Notes: generated by a model not told the origin, from the letters alone. A DNA stretch of 54,430 bases from Pseudomonadota bacterium (GCA_023435335.1 JAEYRU010000048.1:1-54430), one strand, 5' to 3'. Positions 7,648 through 16,135 are shown, numbered from the stretch's first letter. Made by a program: numbers and translations.

Positions 7648-9806
7648 GAGACGCTCCCCAATGCGTTCCGCTGCAGTGCCTCGATGACCTGCTTCTTCGG
7701 TCCGTCGGCGACCACGCGGCCCTGATCGACCACGATGAGGCGATCGATCAGTTCCAGCATGCTGTAGCGGTGTGTGGAGATTATGACCGTCACATTGCTC
7801 TCGAAGCTCTTCTTGAGGTTCTCGATGAGCAGCCGCTCGCTGGCCAGGTCCATCGCTCCCGAGGGTTCGTCGAGAAAGACGATCTTGGGCTTTGCGAGCA
7901 GCAGGCGCGCAATGGTCATCGCCTGCTTCTGCCCACCGGACAACTGGCTGCCGCGCTCGCCGACCGGCATGTCGAAGCCGCGCGGATGGCTGGCGACGAA
8001 ATTGTCGATGCCGGTCATGCGGGCGACTGCAAGCAGTTCCTCGTCCGTCGCATTGGGCCGCGCGAACAGCAGGTTTTCCTTCACCGTGCCTGAGAACAGA
8101 TCGGCCGACTGTCCGGCAACCGCCACCGCCGACCGCACCTCAGCCGGGTGGTATTGGCGGATATCGATCCCGTCGAGCAGAATGCGCCCGGAGCCTGGCG
8201 GATAGAGGCCGCCCATGAGACGTCCGATCGTGGTCTTTCCCGATCCGATGCGGCCGATGATGCCGATCCGCTCGCCCTGGCGGACCGCGAAGGTGAGCCC
8301 GTTGAGCACCTGCTGATCTGAGCCCGGGTAGGTGAAACAGACATTCTGGAAGGAAATGTTTGCGGAGGTGACGACGCGGTTGACGAAGCCCACGGTCGAC
8401 GGGCGGTCTTCCTCCTGCTCCATGATCTTGTTCAGGATGCGCAGCGACATCATCGCCTGGCGCAGGCGCGAAAGCGTCATTGCGATCTGGCCCAGCGGTG
8501 CTACGGCGCGGCCCGACAGCATCACGGATGCGATGATCGCGCCCATCGAGATATCGCCGGCCGCGAAGGCATAGGCGCCGGCGAGCACGATCACAACCGT
8601 CACCAGCTGCTGCACGAACTGGGTGATGTTACTTGTGCTGGACGCGATCGCCTTGATCTGCTCGCTGGTATTGGCGGCGTGCTTGCTCAGCTCCTGCCAG
8701 CGCCGCAGCAGGTTGGCCTCTGCACGCAGGCTTTTCACCGTTTCGATCGTCGATATGGTTTCAACCAGCAGCGACTGGCGCTGCGCCGCTTCGTTTGCCG
8801 CCGCTGCGACGCGTTTGCCGATCCGGTGCTGGGCGATCACGCCAACCAGGACGGCGCCCGCGAACGCCAGCGCCGGAATTATGACGATCCATCCGGCGAT
8901 GAGGTAGATCACCAGAAGGAAGAGGAAGACAAAGACCGTATCGATCAGCACGCTGATCGTGTTCGAGGTGAAGAACTCGCGGACGAATTCGTACTGGGTG
9001 ACGCGGCTCGCATACTCCCCTGTCGACATCGGGCGCGAGGCGAGCGTCGAGTTCAGTATCTTGTCGAAAAGCAGCGAGGAAAGCCGCAGGTCCGCCTTTC
9101 GTCCGGCATAGTCGATCAGCGCCGCGCGCGCGGTCTTCAGCAGAAGATCGAACAGCAGCGCGAGGCTGACGCCGATCGCCAGCACCCACAGCGTGGCGGT
9201 CGCCTCGTTGGGCAGGACCCGGTCGTAGACGTTCATCACGAACAGCGGCGAAACGAGCGCGATCATGTTGATGAACAGCGCCGCCAGCGCCACACGCAGA
9301 TATGTCCGCCAGAACGGCGCGAGTGTGCTCGTCAGCCAGTGCGGCTGCTCGATCTCCGCCGCCTGCCCGACCGTGGCCTCCTCCGAGGAATTGCCGTACA
9401 CGACCGAGAAGCAGAGAATGCTCTGGGGATTCTTCTGGAGAAGCTCGGCGGGGGTGATCGTCGGCAGCCGCTCTCCCGCTTCGGCGAAACCGCAGACGAT
9501 GCCCTCGGGCTTCTCTTCCAGCAGCGCCAGCGTCAGGCCGTCGGCAAAAACCGCAAGCGCCGGATAGTCCACGTTGCCCGCACGCAGGTCGCCGCGTGTC
9601 CGCAGGACGACCGACAGCCCTATCCGGCGCGAGAGCCGCTCCACCGCGTCGAAATCGGGCGGATCGAGGTCGGTATCCGGCACCCCCGAAAAGAGCACCG
9701 TCTCCGAACTCGGTCGCCCCAGGAAGGCGGCGACAGTTCGGAACGCCGACTTGAAATCGGTTGCGGCGGAGGGGAGCGCCTCTATGGCACGGTCAATACC
9801 AAGCAC
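7644..9806 (-). CDS. Type I secretion ABC exporter (LapB/HlyB type, permease-ATPase)
   Basis: 720 aa. The N-terminal about 135 residues form a C39-like domain without a catalytic cysteine at the usual place, as in HlyB/LapB exporters that do not cleave their cargo. A six-helix membrane domain follows (about 155-440), then a nucleotide-binding domain with Walker A GRIGSGKTT, signature LSGGQKQ, Walker B KIVFLDEPSGAMD and switch histidine in ISTHR. The start lies 24 bases after the TolC stop, and the end overlaps hlyD by 4 bases. It is inferred to export the RTX adhesin encoded at the left edge of the window. Confidence 0.94.
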   Translation of the reverse strand: MLGIDRAIEALPSAATDFKSAFRTVAAFLGRPSSETVLFSGVPDTDLDPPDFDAVERLSRRIGLSVVLRTRGDLRAGNVDYPALAVFADGLTLALLEEKPEGIVCGFAEAGERLPTITPAELLQKNPQSILCFSVVYGNSSEEATVGQAAEIEQPHWLTSTLAPFWRTYLRVALAALFINMIALVSPLFVMNVYDRVLPNEATATLWVLAIGVSLALLFDLLLKTARAALIDYAGRKADLRLSSLLFDKILNSTLASRPMSTGEYASRVTQYEFVREFFTSNTISVLIDTVFVFLFLLVIYLIAGWIVIIPALAFAGAVLVGVIAQHRIGKRVAAAANEAAQRQSLLVETISTIETVKSLRAEANLLRRWQELSKHAANTSEQIKAIASSTSNITQFVQQLVTVVIVLAGAYAFAAGDISMGAIIASVMLSGRAVAPLGQIAMTLSRLRQAMMSLRILNKIMEQEEDRPSTVGFVNRVVTSANISFQNVCFTYPGSDQQVLNGLTFAVRQGERIGIIGRIGSGKTTIGRLMGGLYPPGSGRILLDGIDIRQYHPAEVRSAVAVAGQSADLFSGTVKENLLFARPNATDEELLAVARMTGIDNFVASHPRGFDMPVGERGSQLSGGQKQAMTIARLLLAKPKIVFLDEPSGAMDLASERLLIENLKKSFESNVTVIISTHRYSMLELIDRLIVVDQGRVVADGPKKQVIEALQRNALGSVS

Positions 9807-9830
9807 GGAAATGGCCGTACCGGCACCCGG

Positions 9831-11273
9831 TCACTTCTGCCTGACCGGTGCAAGCAGGTCGAGCGGAGAGTCCGCGGTCTGGCGCGACGAGATGCGCTGA
9901 TAGTCCGGGTCGACAACCGTCGGAACCCGGAATTCCTCACGCGCGTAGGCCTCGCCCTGCTCCTTCGTTGCGACACTCAGCGTCTTCGCCAGATTGCCGG
10001 TGGCTGCGACCAGCTTGTACTCCGCAAACAGCGACGCATAGGCAGCGGTCTGGGCCAGGACGGCCGCGTTGAACCGCGTGTTCTGCGCCCCCAGCACATC
10101 CAGGAGCGAACGTTCGCCCACCCGGAACTGCTCGCGATAGGATGAGACCAGCCGCGAATTCGTGTTCGCCTGATCGCGCAGCATCGCCGCAAGCTCGGCG
10201 CGCTTTGCGCGCTGGTCCCAAGCGGAGCGGATCGCTTCCTCGACTTCACGATGGATCTGCGACAGCACGTGCCTCTGCTCGCCGGCACGCCGGATCCTCT
10301 CCTGCTTGGCCGCGATGTCGCGCCCGCCGCGGTAGAGATTCCAGCGGGCAACCACCTTGGCTTCGAGATCGCTGGTGTAGCCGGTCGCCCCGTCAATGTC
10401 GTCGCCCACTCGCGCGCGCCCTTCGAGCGCGACGGTCGGCATGAATGCCGCGTTCGCGCCGCGGACGAGCGAATCGGCCGCGTCGACATCGGCGCCGGCC
10501 GCCGCGATGCGCGGATTTGCCTGGCGCGCCAGCGCAATGGCGGCGTCGACGCTGCGCGGCAGCGCCTTGGCCACCGATCCCGGATATTTCGGGGTGCCGA
10601 GGGGGACGCCGACGAGCCGGTTGAAGCGGATCTTGGCCGCCTCCAACTCCTCGGTGGCCTCCTTCAGCCGAGCATTGGCCGACAGCAAGCGCTCCTGGCC
10701 CTGGATGCGGTCGGCTTCCGTCAGGGCGCCACCGGCCACGCTCTGGCCGATATCGCCGAGGATTTGCTGGTGGAACGCTGCATTCTCGCGCGCCGCCGCA
10801 ATGATTTCGGCCTGCAGCAGTATCTCGAGGTACTCCTGCGTCACCGCAAGCGCGATCGCCTCCGACCGCTCGAGCACGCGGAAGGACGCGCCGTCCACGC
10901 GCGCAGCCTGGCGCTCGACCTCCGAGCGCCGGGCGCCGCCGTCGAAAAGCGTCTGCTTCAGCGAAATGCCGACATCCCTCGGGTAGAGATCGTTGCCGGC
11001 CGTGCCAAGCGAACGCCGCCCCGGGCTGTCCAGCCGGCGTATGCCGATCGAGCTCTCGAGGTCGAGCGTCGGTAGATAGAGCCCGCGCGCCTGGCGCAGT
11101 TCGAACTCGACGGCTTCCCTGTTCTCGGCCGCCTGCAGTATTTCGGGATTGGTGGTGAGCGCCTCGGTCACCGCCTCGCGCAGCGTGATCGCGTGCGCGC
11201 TGAGCGGCGCCATCAGGCCGGCCATTATGGCACCGGCAGCGACGCTGCGCCTGAAAAATGCAAACCAATTCAT
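9831..11273 (-). CDS. TolC-family outer membrane efflux/secretion protein
   Basis: 480 aa from the ATG at 11273, chosen because it opens with a good signal peptide (MNWFAFFRRSVAAGAIMAGL, cleavage after SAHA) and has a purine-rich AGGGGTGGGG site upstream; the frame is open for another 38 codons. The mature protein begins ITLREAVTEALTTNPEI, the classic TolC/OEP opening, and has the two repeated OEP halves with long helices. It is the first gene of the minus-strand operon tolC > ABC > hlyD > RHH-PAS and would form the outer-membrane channel of the adhesin secretion machine. Confidence 0.93.
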   Translation of the reverse strand: MNWFAFFRRSVAAGAIMAGLMAPLSAHAITLREAVTEALTTNPEILQAAENREAVEFELRQARGLYLPTLDLESSIGIRRLDSPGRRSLGTAGNDLYPRDVGISLKQTLFDGGARRSEVERQAARVDGASFRVLERSEAIALAVTQEYLEILLQAEIIAAARENAAFHQQILGDIGQSVAGGALTEADRIQGQERLLSANARLKEATEELEAAKIRFNRLVGVPLGTPKYPGSVAKALPRSVDAAIALARQANPRIAAAGADVDAADSLVRGANAAFMPTVALEGRARVGDDIDGATGYTSDLEAKVVARWNLYRGGRDIAAKQERIRRAGEQRHVLSQIHREVEEAIRSAWDQRAKRAELAAMLRDQANTNSRLVSSYREQFRVGERSLLDVLGAQNTRFNAAVLAQTAAYASLFAEYKLVAATGNLAKTLSVATKEQGEAYAREEFRVPTVVDPDYQRISSRQTADSPLDLLAPVRQK

Positions 11274-11531
11274 ATTGAAAACCCCACCCCTGCGGATCAC
11301 TTGGCTTTTAAGGTGCAGGGCAACGTTTGTCACGCGGGAAAAGTTGATTCGAAACAACAAGATGAATTGTGTTTCCGGGTGTCTCACTTGCGCAACAAGT
11401 CATCCGCGCTGTTCTTTCGGCAGCCGAAAAGTTGCCAACTGCCCCGCTTGCATTGTGCCGGGCTGCCGCACCGCGCCGTCCGGACTCCGATTCGCTTTCC
11501 AGAGCGGTCTTGGGCGGCTTAGGATACCTCG
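11274..11531. promoter_or_regulatory. Divergent promoter region of T1SS operon and aldo/keto reductase
   Basis: This 258-base gap separates the tolC operon (leftward) from the aldo/keto reductase (rightward). The part nearest tolC is relatively AT-rich. A near match to the FNR/FixK palindrome, TTGAT-TCGA-AACAA (13 of 14 positions to TTGAY-N4-RTCAA), lies at 11344-11357, about 77 bases upstream of the tolC start. One match of this quality is only suggestive. Confidence 0.4.
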
Positions 11532-12566
11532 ATGAAAGCTTCCGACCCCGTATTACTGCGCAAGACGCTTCCGCTTTCCCTCACCCGCATGGGTTTCGGT
11601 GGGGCGCCGCTCGGCAACCTCTACCGGGCCGTATCCGAAGAGGACGCCCAGGCGGCCCTGCAGGCAGCCTACGACGCGGGCATCCGCTACTTCGACACGG
11701 CGCCGATGTATGGTCTCGGCATCTCGGAGCAGCGTTTCGGTGAAGCATTCCGCCGTTTCGGCCACGGCGGCGCGGTGCTTTCGACCAAGGTCGGGCGGCT
11801 GCTGGAGGACTGCGCGCCTGCCGACGTGACGCCGACTGCCTTCGTCGAGGTCCCGCCCAGGCGCATCGTCTTCGACTACAGCTACGACGGCGTCATGCGC
11901 AGCCACGAGGCGAGCCTGCGGCGGCTCGGCGTCGAGGCGGTCGATATCCTGCTGGTGCACGACGTCGACGTCTTCACGCATGGCAGCCGCGAGGCAAGCG
12001 ACGCGCGCGTGCGCGAACTGTTCGATCGTGGCGGTTTCCGTGCGCTGGAGGAACTGCGCGCCGCCGGCCGGGTCAAGGCCATCGGGGCCGGCGTCAACGA
12101 ATGGCAGGTCTGCGAGAAGCTGCTCGGACTTGGCGATTTCGACTGCTTCCTGCTCGCGGGCCGCTACACTCTGCTGGAGCAGGACGCGCTGGAGAGTTTC
12201 CTGCCGCTCTGCGTGACGCGCGACGTCGGCATCGTGCTGGGCGGCCCCTACAATTCCGGCATCCTGGCGACAGGGGCGGTCGAGGGCGCGCGCTACAACT
12301 ACGCCCCCGCCCCGCCCGCGATCCTCGACCGTGTCCGCCGCATCGAGCATGCCTGCGCCGACCATGGCGTGCGCCTTGTCGAGGCCGCGCTTCAGTTCGT
12401 CATGGGCCATCCCGCGGTGCGCAGCGTCATCCCCGGCGCCGCCGATGCCGCCGAGGTAACGGCTAACGTGGCGCTCTTCTCGCGCAAGATCCCCGCGGGC
12501 CTCTGGAGCGATCTCAAGACAGCCGGGCTGCTGCGCCCCGACGCCCCGACGCCGGAATCGGTATAG
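11532..12566 (+). CDS. Aldo/keto reductase, D-threo-aldose / L-fucose 1-dehydrogenase type
   Basis: 344 aa. Residues of the AKR catalytic tetrad are visible: Asp and Tyr in YFDTAPMYGLG, Lys in LSTKVGR and His in LLVHDVD. The N-terminus LTRMGFGGAPLGNLY and the C-terminal HPAVRSVIPGAADAAEV are typical of the L-fucose/D-threo-aldose dehydrogenase branch, which oxidises the sugar to a lactone with NAD(P). The next gene, 11 bases downstream, encodes a lactone hydrolase, consistent with the two first steps of a non-phosphorylative sugar oxidation path. The remaining fucose-pathway genes (dehydratase, aldolase, transporter) are not adjacent, so the true substrate is uncertain. Confidence 0.85.
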   Translation: MKASDPVLLRKTLPLSLTRMGFGGAPLGNLYRAVSEEDAQAALQAAYDAGIRYFDTAPMYGLGISEQRFGEAFRRFGHGGAVLSTKVGRLLEDCAPADVTPTAFVEVPPRRIVFDYSYDGVMRSHEASLRRLGVEAVDILLVHDVDVFTHGSREASDARVRELFDRGGFRALEELRAAGRVKAIGAGVNEWQVCEKLLGLGDFDCFLLAGRYTLLEQDALESFLPLCVTRDVGIVLGGPYNSGILATGAVEGARYNYAPAPPAILDRVRRIEHACADHGVRLVEAALQFVMGHPAVRSVIPGAADAAEVTANVALFSRKIPAGLWSDLKTAGLLRPDAPTPESV

Positions 12567-12577
12567 GAACCGGACTG

Positions 12578-13447
12578 ATGCCCGGCCTTCCGGCCCCCAC
12601 GCAATCCCGTGCCCGGCGCATCGACGCGCACCAGCATTTCTGGCGCCTGGAACGCGGGGACTACGGTTGGCTCACACCCGAGCTAGCGCCCATCTATCGT
12701 GACTTCATGCCCGCCGACCTGCTGCCGCTCCTGGCGGCGGAAGGCATCGACGGCACGGTGCTGGTGCAGGCAGCGCCCACCGAAGCCGAAACCGGCTTCA
12801 TGCTGGCCCTTGCCGACGAGCACGATTTCATCGAGGGCGTGGTTGGCTGGGTCGATTTCGAAGCGCCGGACGCCGCCGATCGCATCTCGCGACTCGCAAG
12901 CCATCGCAAGCTCCGCGGCCTGCGCCCGATGATCCAGGACATCGCGGACGCCGGCTGGATGTTGCGGCCGCAACTCGAACCCGCCTTTGCCGCACTTGCA
13001 GCCCATGATCTCGTCATGGACGCGCTGGTCCTGCCGCGCCACCTCGAGAACCTGGCGAAGCTGATCGCCCGCTTTCCCGGGATGCGCGTCGTGATCGACC
13101 ACTGCGCCAAGCCGGAGATCGCGGCCGGCAACATCCGCGACTGGGCGGCCGCGATGCAGGCGCTCGCTGGTGCGGGCAACACCTTCTGCAAGCTTTCCGG
13201 GCTGGTCACCGAGGCCGGCGCCGGATGGGAGGCGGCGAGGTTGCGGCCATATGTCGAGCACGTCCTCGGCGTCTTCGGCCCGCATCGGGTCATATGGGGC
13301 AGCGACTGGCCGGTCTGCACCCTTGCCGCAAGCTACCACGACTGGCGTGAAGTGGCGGACGACTTGCTGCGTGACTGCACCGGGGACGAGCGCGCAGCCA
13401 TTCTCGGCGGCACTGCCATCGACGTCTACCGTCTGGGCGACAGATGA
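12578..13447 (+). CDS. Amidohydrolase-2 family lactonase (L-fuconolactonase-like)
   Basis: 289 aa. The metal-binding opening RIDAHQHFWRLERGDYGWL, the central VIDHCAKPEI and the C-terminal WGSDWPVC are hallmarks of the amidohydrolase-2 sugar-lactonase group (L-fuconolactonase / L-rhamnono-lactonase). It would open the lactone made by the upstream aldo/keto reductase to the free aldonic acid in the cytoplasm. The two genes are 11 bases apart and surely co-transcribed. Exact sugar specificity is not readable from the sequence. Confidence 0.85.
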   Translation: MPGLPAPTQSRARRIDAHQHFWRLERGDYGWLTPELAPIYRDFMPADLLPLLAAEGIDGTVLVQAAPTEAETGFMLALADEHDFIEGVVGWVDFEAPDAADRISRLASHRKLRGLRPMIQDIADAGWMLRPQLEPAFAALAAHDLVMDALVLPRHLENLAKLIARFPGMRVVIDHCAKPEIAAGNIRDWAAAMQALAGAGNTFCKLSGLVTEAGAGWEAARLRPYVEHVLGVFGPHRVIWGSDWPVCTLAASYHDWREVADDLLRDCTGDERAAILGGTAIDVYRLGDR

Positions 13448-13477
13448 GCGGCCGGTCGAAGCGTCGGCCGGCCTTTC
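13448..13477 (+). terminator. Possible terminator after lactonase gene
   Basis: Immediately after the stop codon a GC-rich inverted repeat (GCCGG at 13451-13455 pairing with CCGGC at 13468-13472, inside the larger CGGCCG repeats) is followed by a short CTTTCCTT tract. It could terminate the two-gene sugar operon, but the stem is short. Confidence 0.45.
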
Positions 13478-13495
13478 CTTCGAACTTCAGCGAGT

Positions 13496-13509
13496 TTGCG
13501 CTTCGTCAA
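13496..13509. promoter_or_regulatory. FNR/NnrR-like half-palindrome upstream of DUF6455 gene
   Basis: The sequence TTGCG-CTTC-GTCAA fits the spacing of Crp/Fnr-family boxes and keeps TTG and GTCAA, with two mismatches to TTGAY-N4-RTCAA. Its left half resembles the TTGCG half-site reported for NnrR. It is centred 56 bases upstream of the DUF6455 start. The same pattern (TTGCG-N4-GTCAA) occurs upstream of the second DUF6455 gene, which is the main reason to note it. Confidence 0.4.
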
Positions 13510-13558
13510 GTTGGCGTGCGCCGTTTCGTGCGATCTGTCTCCAAAAGGAGATGATGTG

Positions 13559-13828
13559 ATGGGCTTGTTGCGACGGATCGATACACAGTTGGGGCTCTTC
13601 CAGCGAATGAGCGAGCACGCCGGGGTCGGCTTCGAAGGGGCCAGCCCCTTCGCGCTGGAGCAGGACATGCGACGCGCCGTGACGCGCTGTATCGTATGCC
13701 CTCACGGCGAGGCCTGCCGGCAGTGGCTCGACACCGCGGCAGGCGGCACTCACCCCGACTTCTGCCCCAACGCCGCCTTCATGGCGCGCTACGGCAGGGT
13801 CGCGGGCAGCGAGTCCCTCGCAGCCTGA
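13559..13828 (+). CDS. Small DUF6455-family protein with four conserved cysteines
   Basis: 89 aa from the ATG at 13559, preceded by AAAAGGAG at 8-base spacing; the open frame continues upstream without a better start. The C-terminal half contains C44-x2-C47-x5-C53-x15-C69, with the last cysteine in DFCPN. This pattern is shared with the second DUF6455 protein about 0.5 kb downstream on the other strand. Four closely placed cysteines suggest a metal or iron-sulfur site, but no biochemical role is established to my knowledge. The gene lies 23 bases upstream of a truncated-haemoglobin gene and is probably co-transcribed with it. Confidence 0.8.
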   Translation: MGLLRRIDTQLGLFQRMSEHAGVGFEGASPFALEQDMRRAVTRCIVCPHGEACRQWLDTAAGGTHPDFCPNAAFMARYGRVAGSESLAA

Positions 13829-13851
13829 GACCACCTCACCGCAGGAGCCTT

Positions 13852-14319
13852 ATGTTGCAGCGAGATTCCCTGAGCGGAACAGTGCCGCTGGTCGGCGGCG
13901 TTCCCGTCCCCGAGACCCTCGACGAGGAGATGATCCGGAGGGTCGTCCACGCCTTCTACGCCGACATCAGGCGCGACGACCTGTTGGGCCCGATCTTCAA
14001 CGGCGCCATCGCGCAGGACCAGTGGCCTGCCCACCTCGCGAAGCTGTGCGACTTCTGGTCGGGGGCGCTGCTCAGGACTTCGCGCTACGCCGGCCGGCCG
14101 CTGCCGCCGCATTTGTCGATCCCCGGGTTGGGCGAGCAGCACTTCCGCCGCTGGCTGGGCTTGTTCAGCGCCACAGTCAGGCAAGTCTGCCCGCAGGATG
14201 CCGCGGACCTGTTCATGGGCCGCGCCCTGCGCATCGCCCATAGCTTCCGCCTCGCCCTTGCCTATAACCGCGGCGAAGACACCGTCGGACTGCGGCCGAT
14301 CCTGGAAAGCGAACTCTAG
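13852..14319 (+). CDS. Group III truncated haemoglobin
   Basis: 155 aa from the ATG at 13852 with CAGGAG upstream. The helix B/C region IRRVVHAFYADIRRDDLLGPIF, the FWSGALLRTSRYAGRP segment and the PPHLSIPGLGEQHFRRWLGLF block are characteristic of group III (P-type) truncated globins; the last of these carries the conserved histidines around the haem-binding F helix. Members bind oxygen or nitric oxide, and physiological roles in NO or microaerobic metabolism have been proposed. It follows the DUF6455 gene by 23 bases and converges on a second DUF6455 gene, which suggests a shared gas- or redox-related function. Confidence 0.9.
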   Translation: MLQRDSLSGTVPLVGGVPVPETLDEEMIRRVVHAFYADIRRDDLLGPIFNGAIAQDQWPAHLAKLCDFWSGALLRTSRYAGRPLPPHLSIPGLGEQHFRRWLGLFSATVRQVCPQDAADLFMGRALRIAHSFRLALAYNRGEDTVGLRPILESEL

Positions 14320-14353
14320 CCGCGTTCAGAGCAGCGTTCGGCAGCTCGCGGTT

Positions 14354-14845
14354 TCAGACCGCCGTGGCAGCGCTCGGCTGGAACGGCGCCTCCGGATCGC
14401 GCCACTCGGTCTCATGCCGCACCGGTCCGCAGGCTTGCCGCGCGAGTATCTGCTCGAAATCTTCGCTGTTCGGGCAGAAATCCTGATGCCTTCGGGTGAA
14501 CTCGTCGCGCGCCATGATCCTTTTGCAGCGACCGCGCACGCCACACCTCATGCAGCTGCGCTGCAAGCCCTGTAGCCATTCGATGTTGCGGACACCGAAC
14601 TCGTCGGGGTCTATGCCCACCGAGGATAGCGCCTGGGACAGCAGGTCGTCGGAAGCGAAGGGGTGCGACATCGCCGCCGCGAATTCGCCTCGCGACAGGC
14701 CCACCTCCGAAAGTACCCGTGCAGCTTCGCTCGACCCAAGTGAATCGACCTCCCGCATCGCCCGTCTGGATCGCCTCTTATCATTGAGATAGTTCACGGC
14801 GAGGCCCCAGACCTGGGCGGCGCCGTCAAGCAGGGTTCCGGTCAT
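14354..14845 (-). CDS. DUF6455-domain protein, longer version
   Basis: 163 aa if started at the ATG at 14845 (GTGGAGAGAGAG upstream); an ATG at 14890 would add 15 residues. The N-terminal part is helical and charged with no recognised motif. The C-terminal domain repeats the pattern of the small DUF6455 protein: C98-x2-C101-x5-C107-x16-C124 with DFCPN. The region IDPDEFGVRNIEWLQGLQR precedes the cysteines. Convergent with the globin gene, 34 bases apart. A metal or Fe-S ligand is suspected from the four cysteines; no activity can be assigned. Confidence 0.78.
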   Translation of the reverse strand: MTGTLLDGAAQVWGLAVNYLNDKRRSRRAMREVDSLGSSEAARVLSEVGLSRGEFAAAMSHPFASDDLLSQALSSVGIDPDEFGVRNIEWLQGLQRSCMRCGVRGRCKRIMARDEFTRRHQDFCPNSEDFEQILARQACGPVRHETEWRDPEAPFQPSAATAV

Positions 14846-14923
14846 CTCTCTCTCCACGTCCGCCGCCTCCGGCAATACTCGCGAAGGCATGTTCAAACCT
14901 ATCCCGGTCGAACCCGGAGCTCT

Positions 14924-14937
14924 TTGCGGAATGTCAA
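14924..14937. promoter_or_regulatory. FNR/NnrR-like half-palindrome upstream of second DUF6455 gene
   Basis: TTGCG-GAAT-GTCAA, inside the symmetric CTTTG-N8-CAAAG, has the same halves and spacing as the site upstream of the first DUF6455 gene. If the site sat about 41 bases upstream of the transcription start, the transcript would begin near 14889, which favours the downstream ATG at 14845. It could also act on the divergent YbaN-family gene. Confidence 0.4.
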
Positions 14938-15024
14938 AGATACTGGCGCTGGCGCATGGCACCATTGATCATGGCATTGGCTGGAGCCGAATTTGGCCCC
15001 GGCGGAAGCATGGGAGTTGTCTGG

Positions 15025-15381
15025 ATGCGCGTGATATGGCTGGCTCTCGGCACCACCAGCCTCGGTCTCGGCGGATTGGGGGCGGTTCTTCCCCTGCTCC
15101 CCACGACGCCCTTCGTGCTGCTCGCGGCCTATTTCTTTTCCCGCTCCTCGCCCGCGCTGCACGCCTGGCTGGTGGCGCATCCGGTCTTCGGCAGCGCAAT
15201 CCGCGACTGGCGCGAGGAAAGGGCCATCAGTCGCCGCGGCAAGGTCGCCGCGACGGTCGCGATCGTGCTGACGCTGTTGCTCTCGGCGGCGGCGGGTTTC
15301 GATCCGGCCGTGCTGCTGGTTCAGGCGGCGGTCCTTTGCGCCGTCCTCCTCTTCGTGCTGACACGGCGCACGGCAAGATAG
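15025..15381 (+). CDS. YbaN-family (DUF454) inner membrane protein
   Basis: 118 aa from the ATG at 15025, chosen because GGAG lies 8 bases upstream and because the product then aligns with the short start of E. coli YbaN. The opening is a glycine-rich helix followed by the family signature VLPLLPTTPFVLLAAYFFSRSSP; a middle segment HPVFGSAIRDWREERAISRRGK is followed by two more membrane helices. Function of the family is unknown. The protein is divergent from the DUF6455 gene and may share its regulatory region. Confidence 0.88.
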   Translation: MRVIWLALGTTSLGLGGLGAVLPLLPTTPFVLLAAYFFSRSSPALHAWLVAHPVFGSAIRDWREERAISRRGKVAATVAIVLTLLLSAAAGFDPAVLLVQAAVLCAVLLFVLTRRTAR

Positions 15382-15415
15382 GCCCGGCCCTTCGGCCGCG
15401 CCTGGTATTCCTGCC

Positions 15416-15985
15416 TCAGGCGATCTTCTTGGCTGGCCGGCCGCGCTGCTTCGCGGGCACGATGGGCAGGATATTGGAAGGCATGGCCTCGGCGCCGACG
15501 AACTCGATATTCAGCTCCGCCAGCTTGGTTTCCAACTCACCCAGCAGCGCGTTGAGTTCGCGCAGCTTGTCGTTGCCCATGGCGTGGCGGATCGCGCGGT
15601 ACACGGCCTCGCATTCGGGTGACGCCATCTCCACCAGCAGCCGTCCGGTATCGGAAAGGCGTACGATCATGCGCCGCAGGTCGGCCGGATCCGCTTCCTT
15701 GTGCAGATAGCCCCGCAGTTCCAGTTCGCGGGTGATGCGCGACAGCGACGGCATCAGCAGCGCCGTGACCCTCGACAGTTCGGTCATCTCGATCTCGGCG
15801 AGCTGGTCGACGGTGCGCAACACACGCCATTGCGGCTCTGTCAGGTCGTAGCGTCTGAGCAGATTGCGGAAATGGCCCATCACGCTTTCGCGCGCCCGCA
15901 CCAGCGAGAGCGGAAGTGCGTTCACCAGGCCCTTCCCCTTCGACCGGGGGACATTGTCCTGCTCGGGTTCCTTGGTGCTTTGCAT
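15416..15985 (-). CDS. MarR-family regulator, HpaR-like, with AT-hook-like tail
   Basis: 189 aa. The start of the domain, LPLSLVRARESVMGHFRNLL, followed by LTEPQWRVLRTV, closely resembles HpaR-type (homoprotocatechuate operon) MarR regulators. The winged helix runs about residues 25-155 (recognition region LLMPSLSRITRELELRGYL, wing with DPADLRRMIVRLSDTG). After the domain comes a tail of about 25 residues ending PAKQRGRPAKK, which has the GRP core of an AT-hook. No aromatic catabolic genes are adjacent, so the regulon is not evident. Confidence 0.85.
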   Translation of the reverse strand: MQSTKEPEQDNVPRSKGKGLVNALPLSLVRARESVMGHFRNLLRRYDLTEPQWRVLRTVDQLAEIEMTELSRVTALLMPSLSRITRELELRGYLHKEADPADLRRMIVRLSDTGRLLVEMASPECEAVYRAIRHAMGNDKLRELNALLGELETKLAELNIEFVGAEAMPSNILPIVPAKQRGRPAKKIA

Positions 15986-16135
15986 TCAGGTTTCCGTGTC
16001 CAGCTTCGGTGACGCGATTCGATACGTCCTAAGGTAAGCTCCCGCAAGATGCCACAATCCTGCCGCGATGCAAATGAGCGGAAAGGCGCAGGCATCCTGG
16101 CATCGGTTCCCCGCGATGCCGCCTGCGACCGATGC

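Noticed and set aside
14326..14575. Short plus-strand frames over the second DUF6455 gene
   Set aside because: They are antisense to the conserved four-cysteine protein and have no ribosome site or family features.
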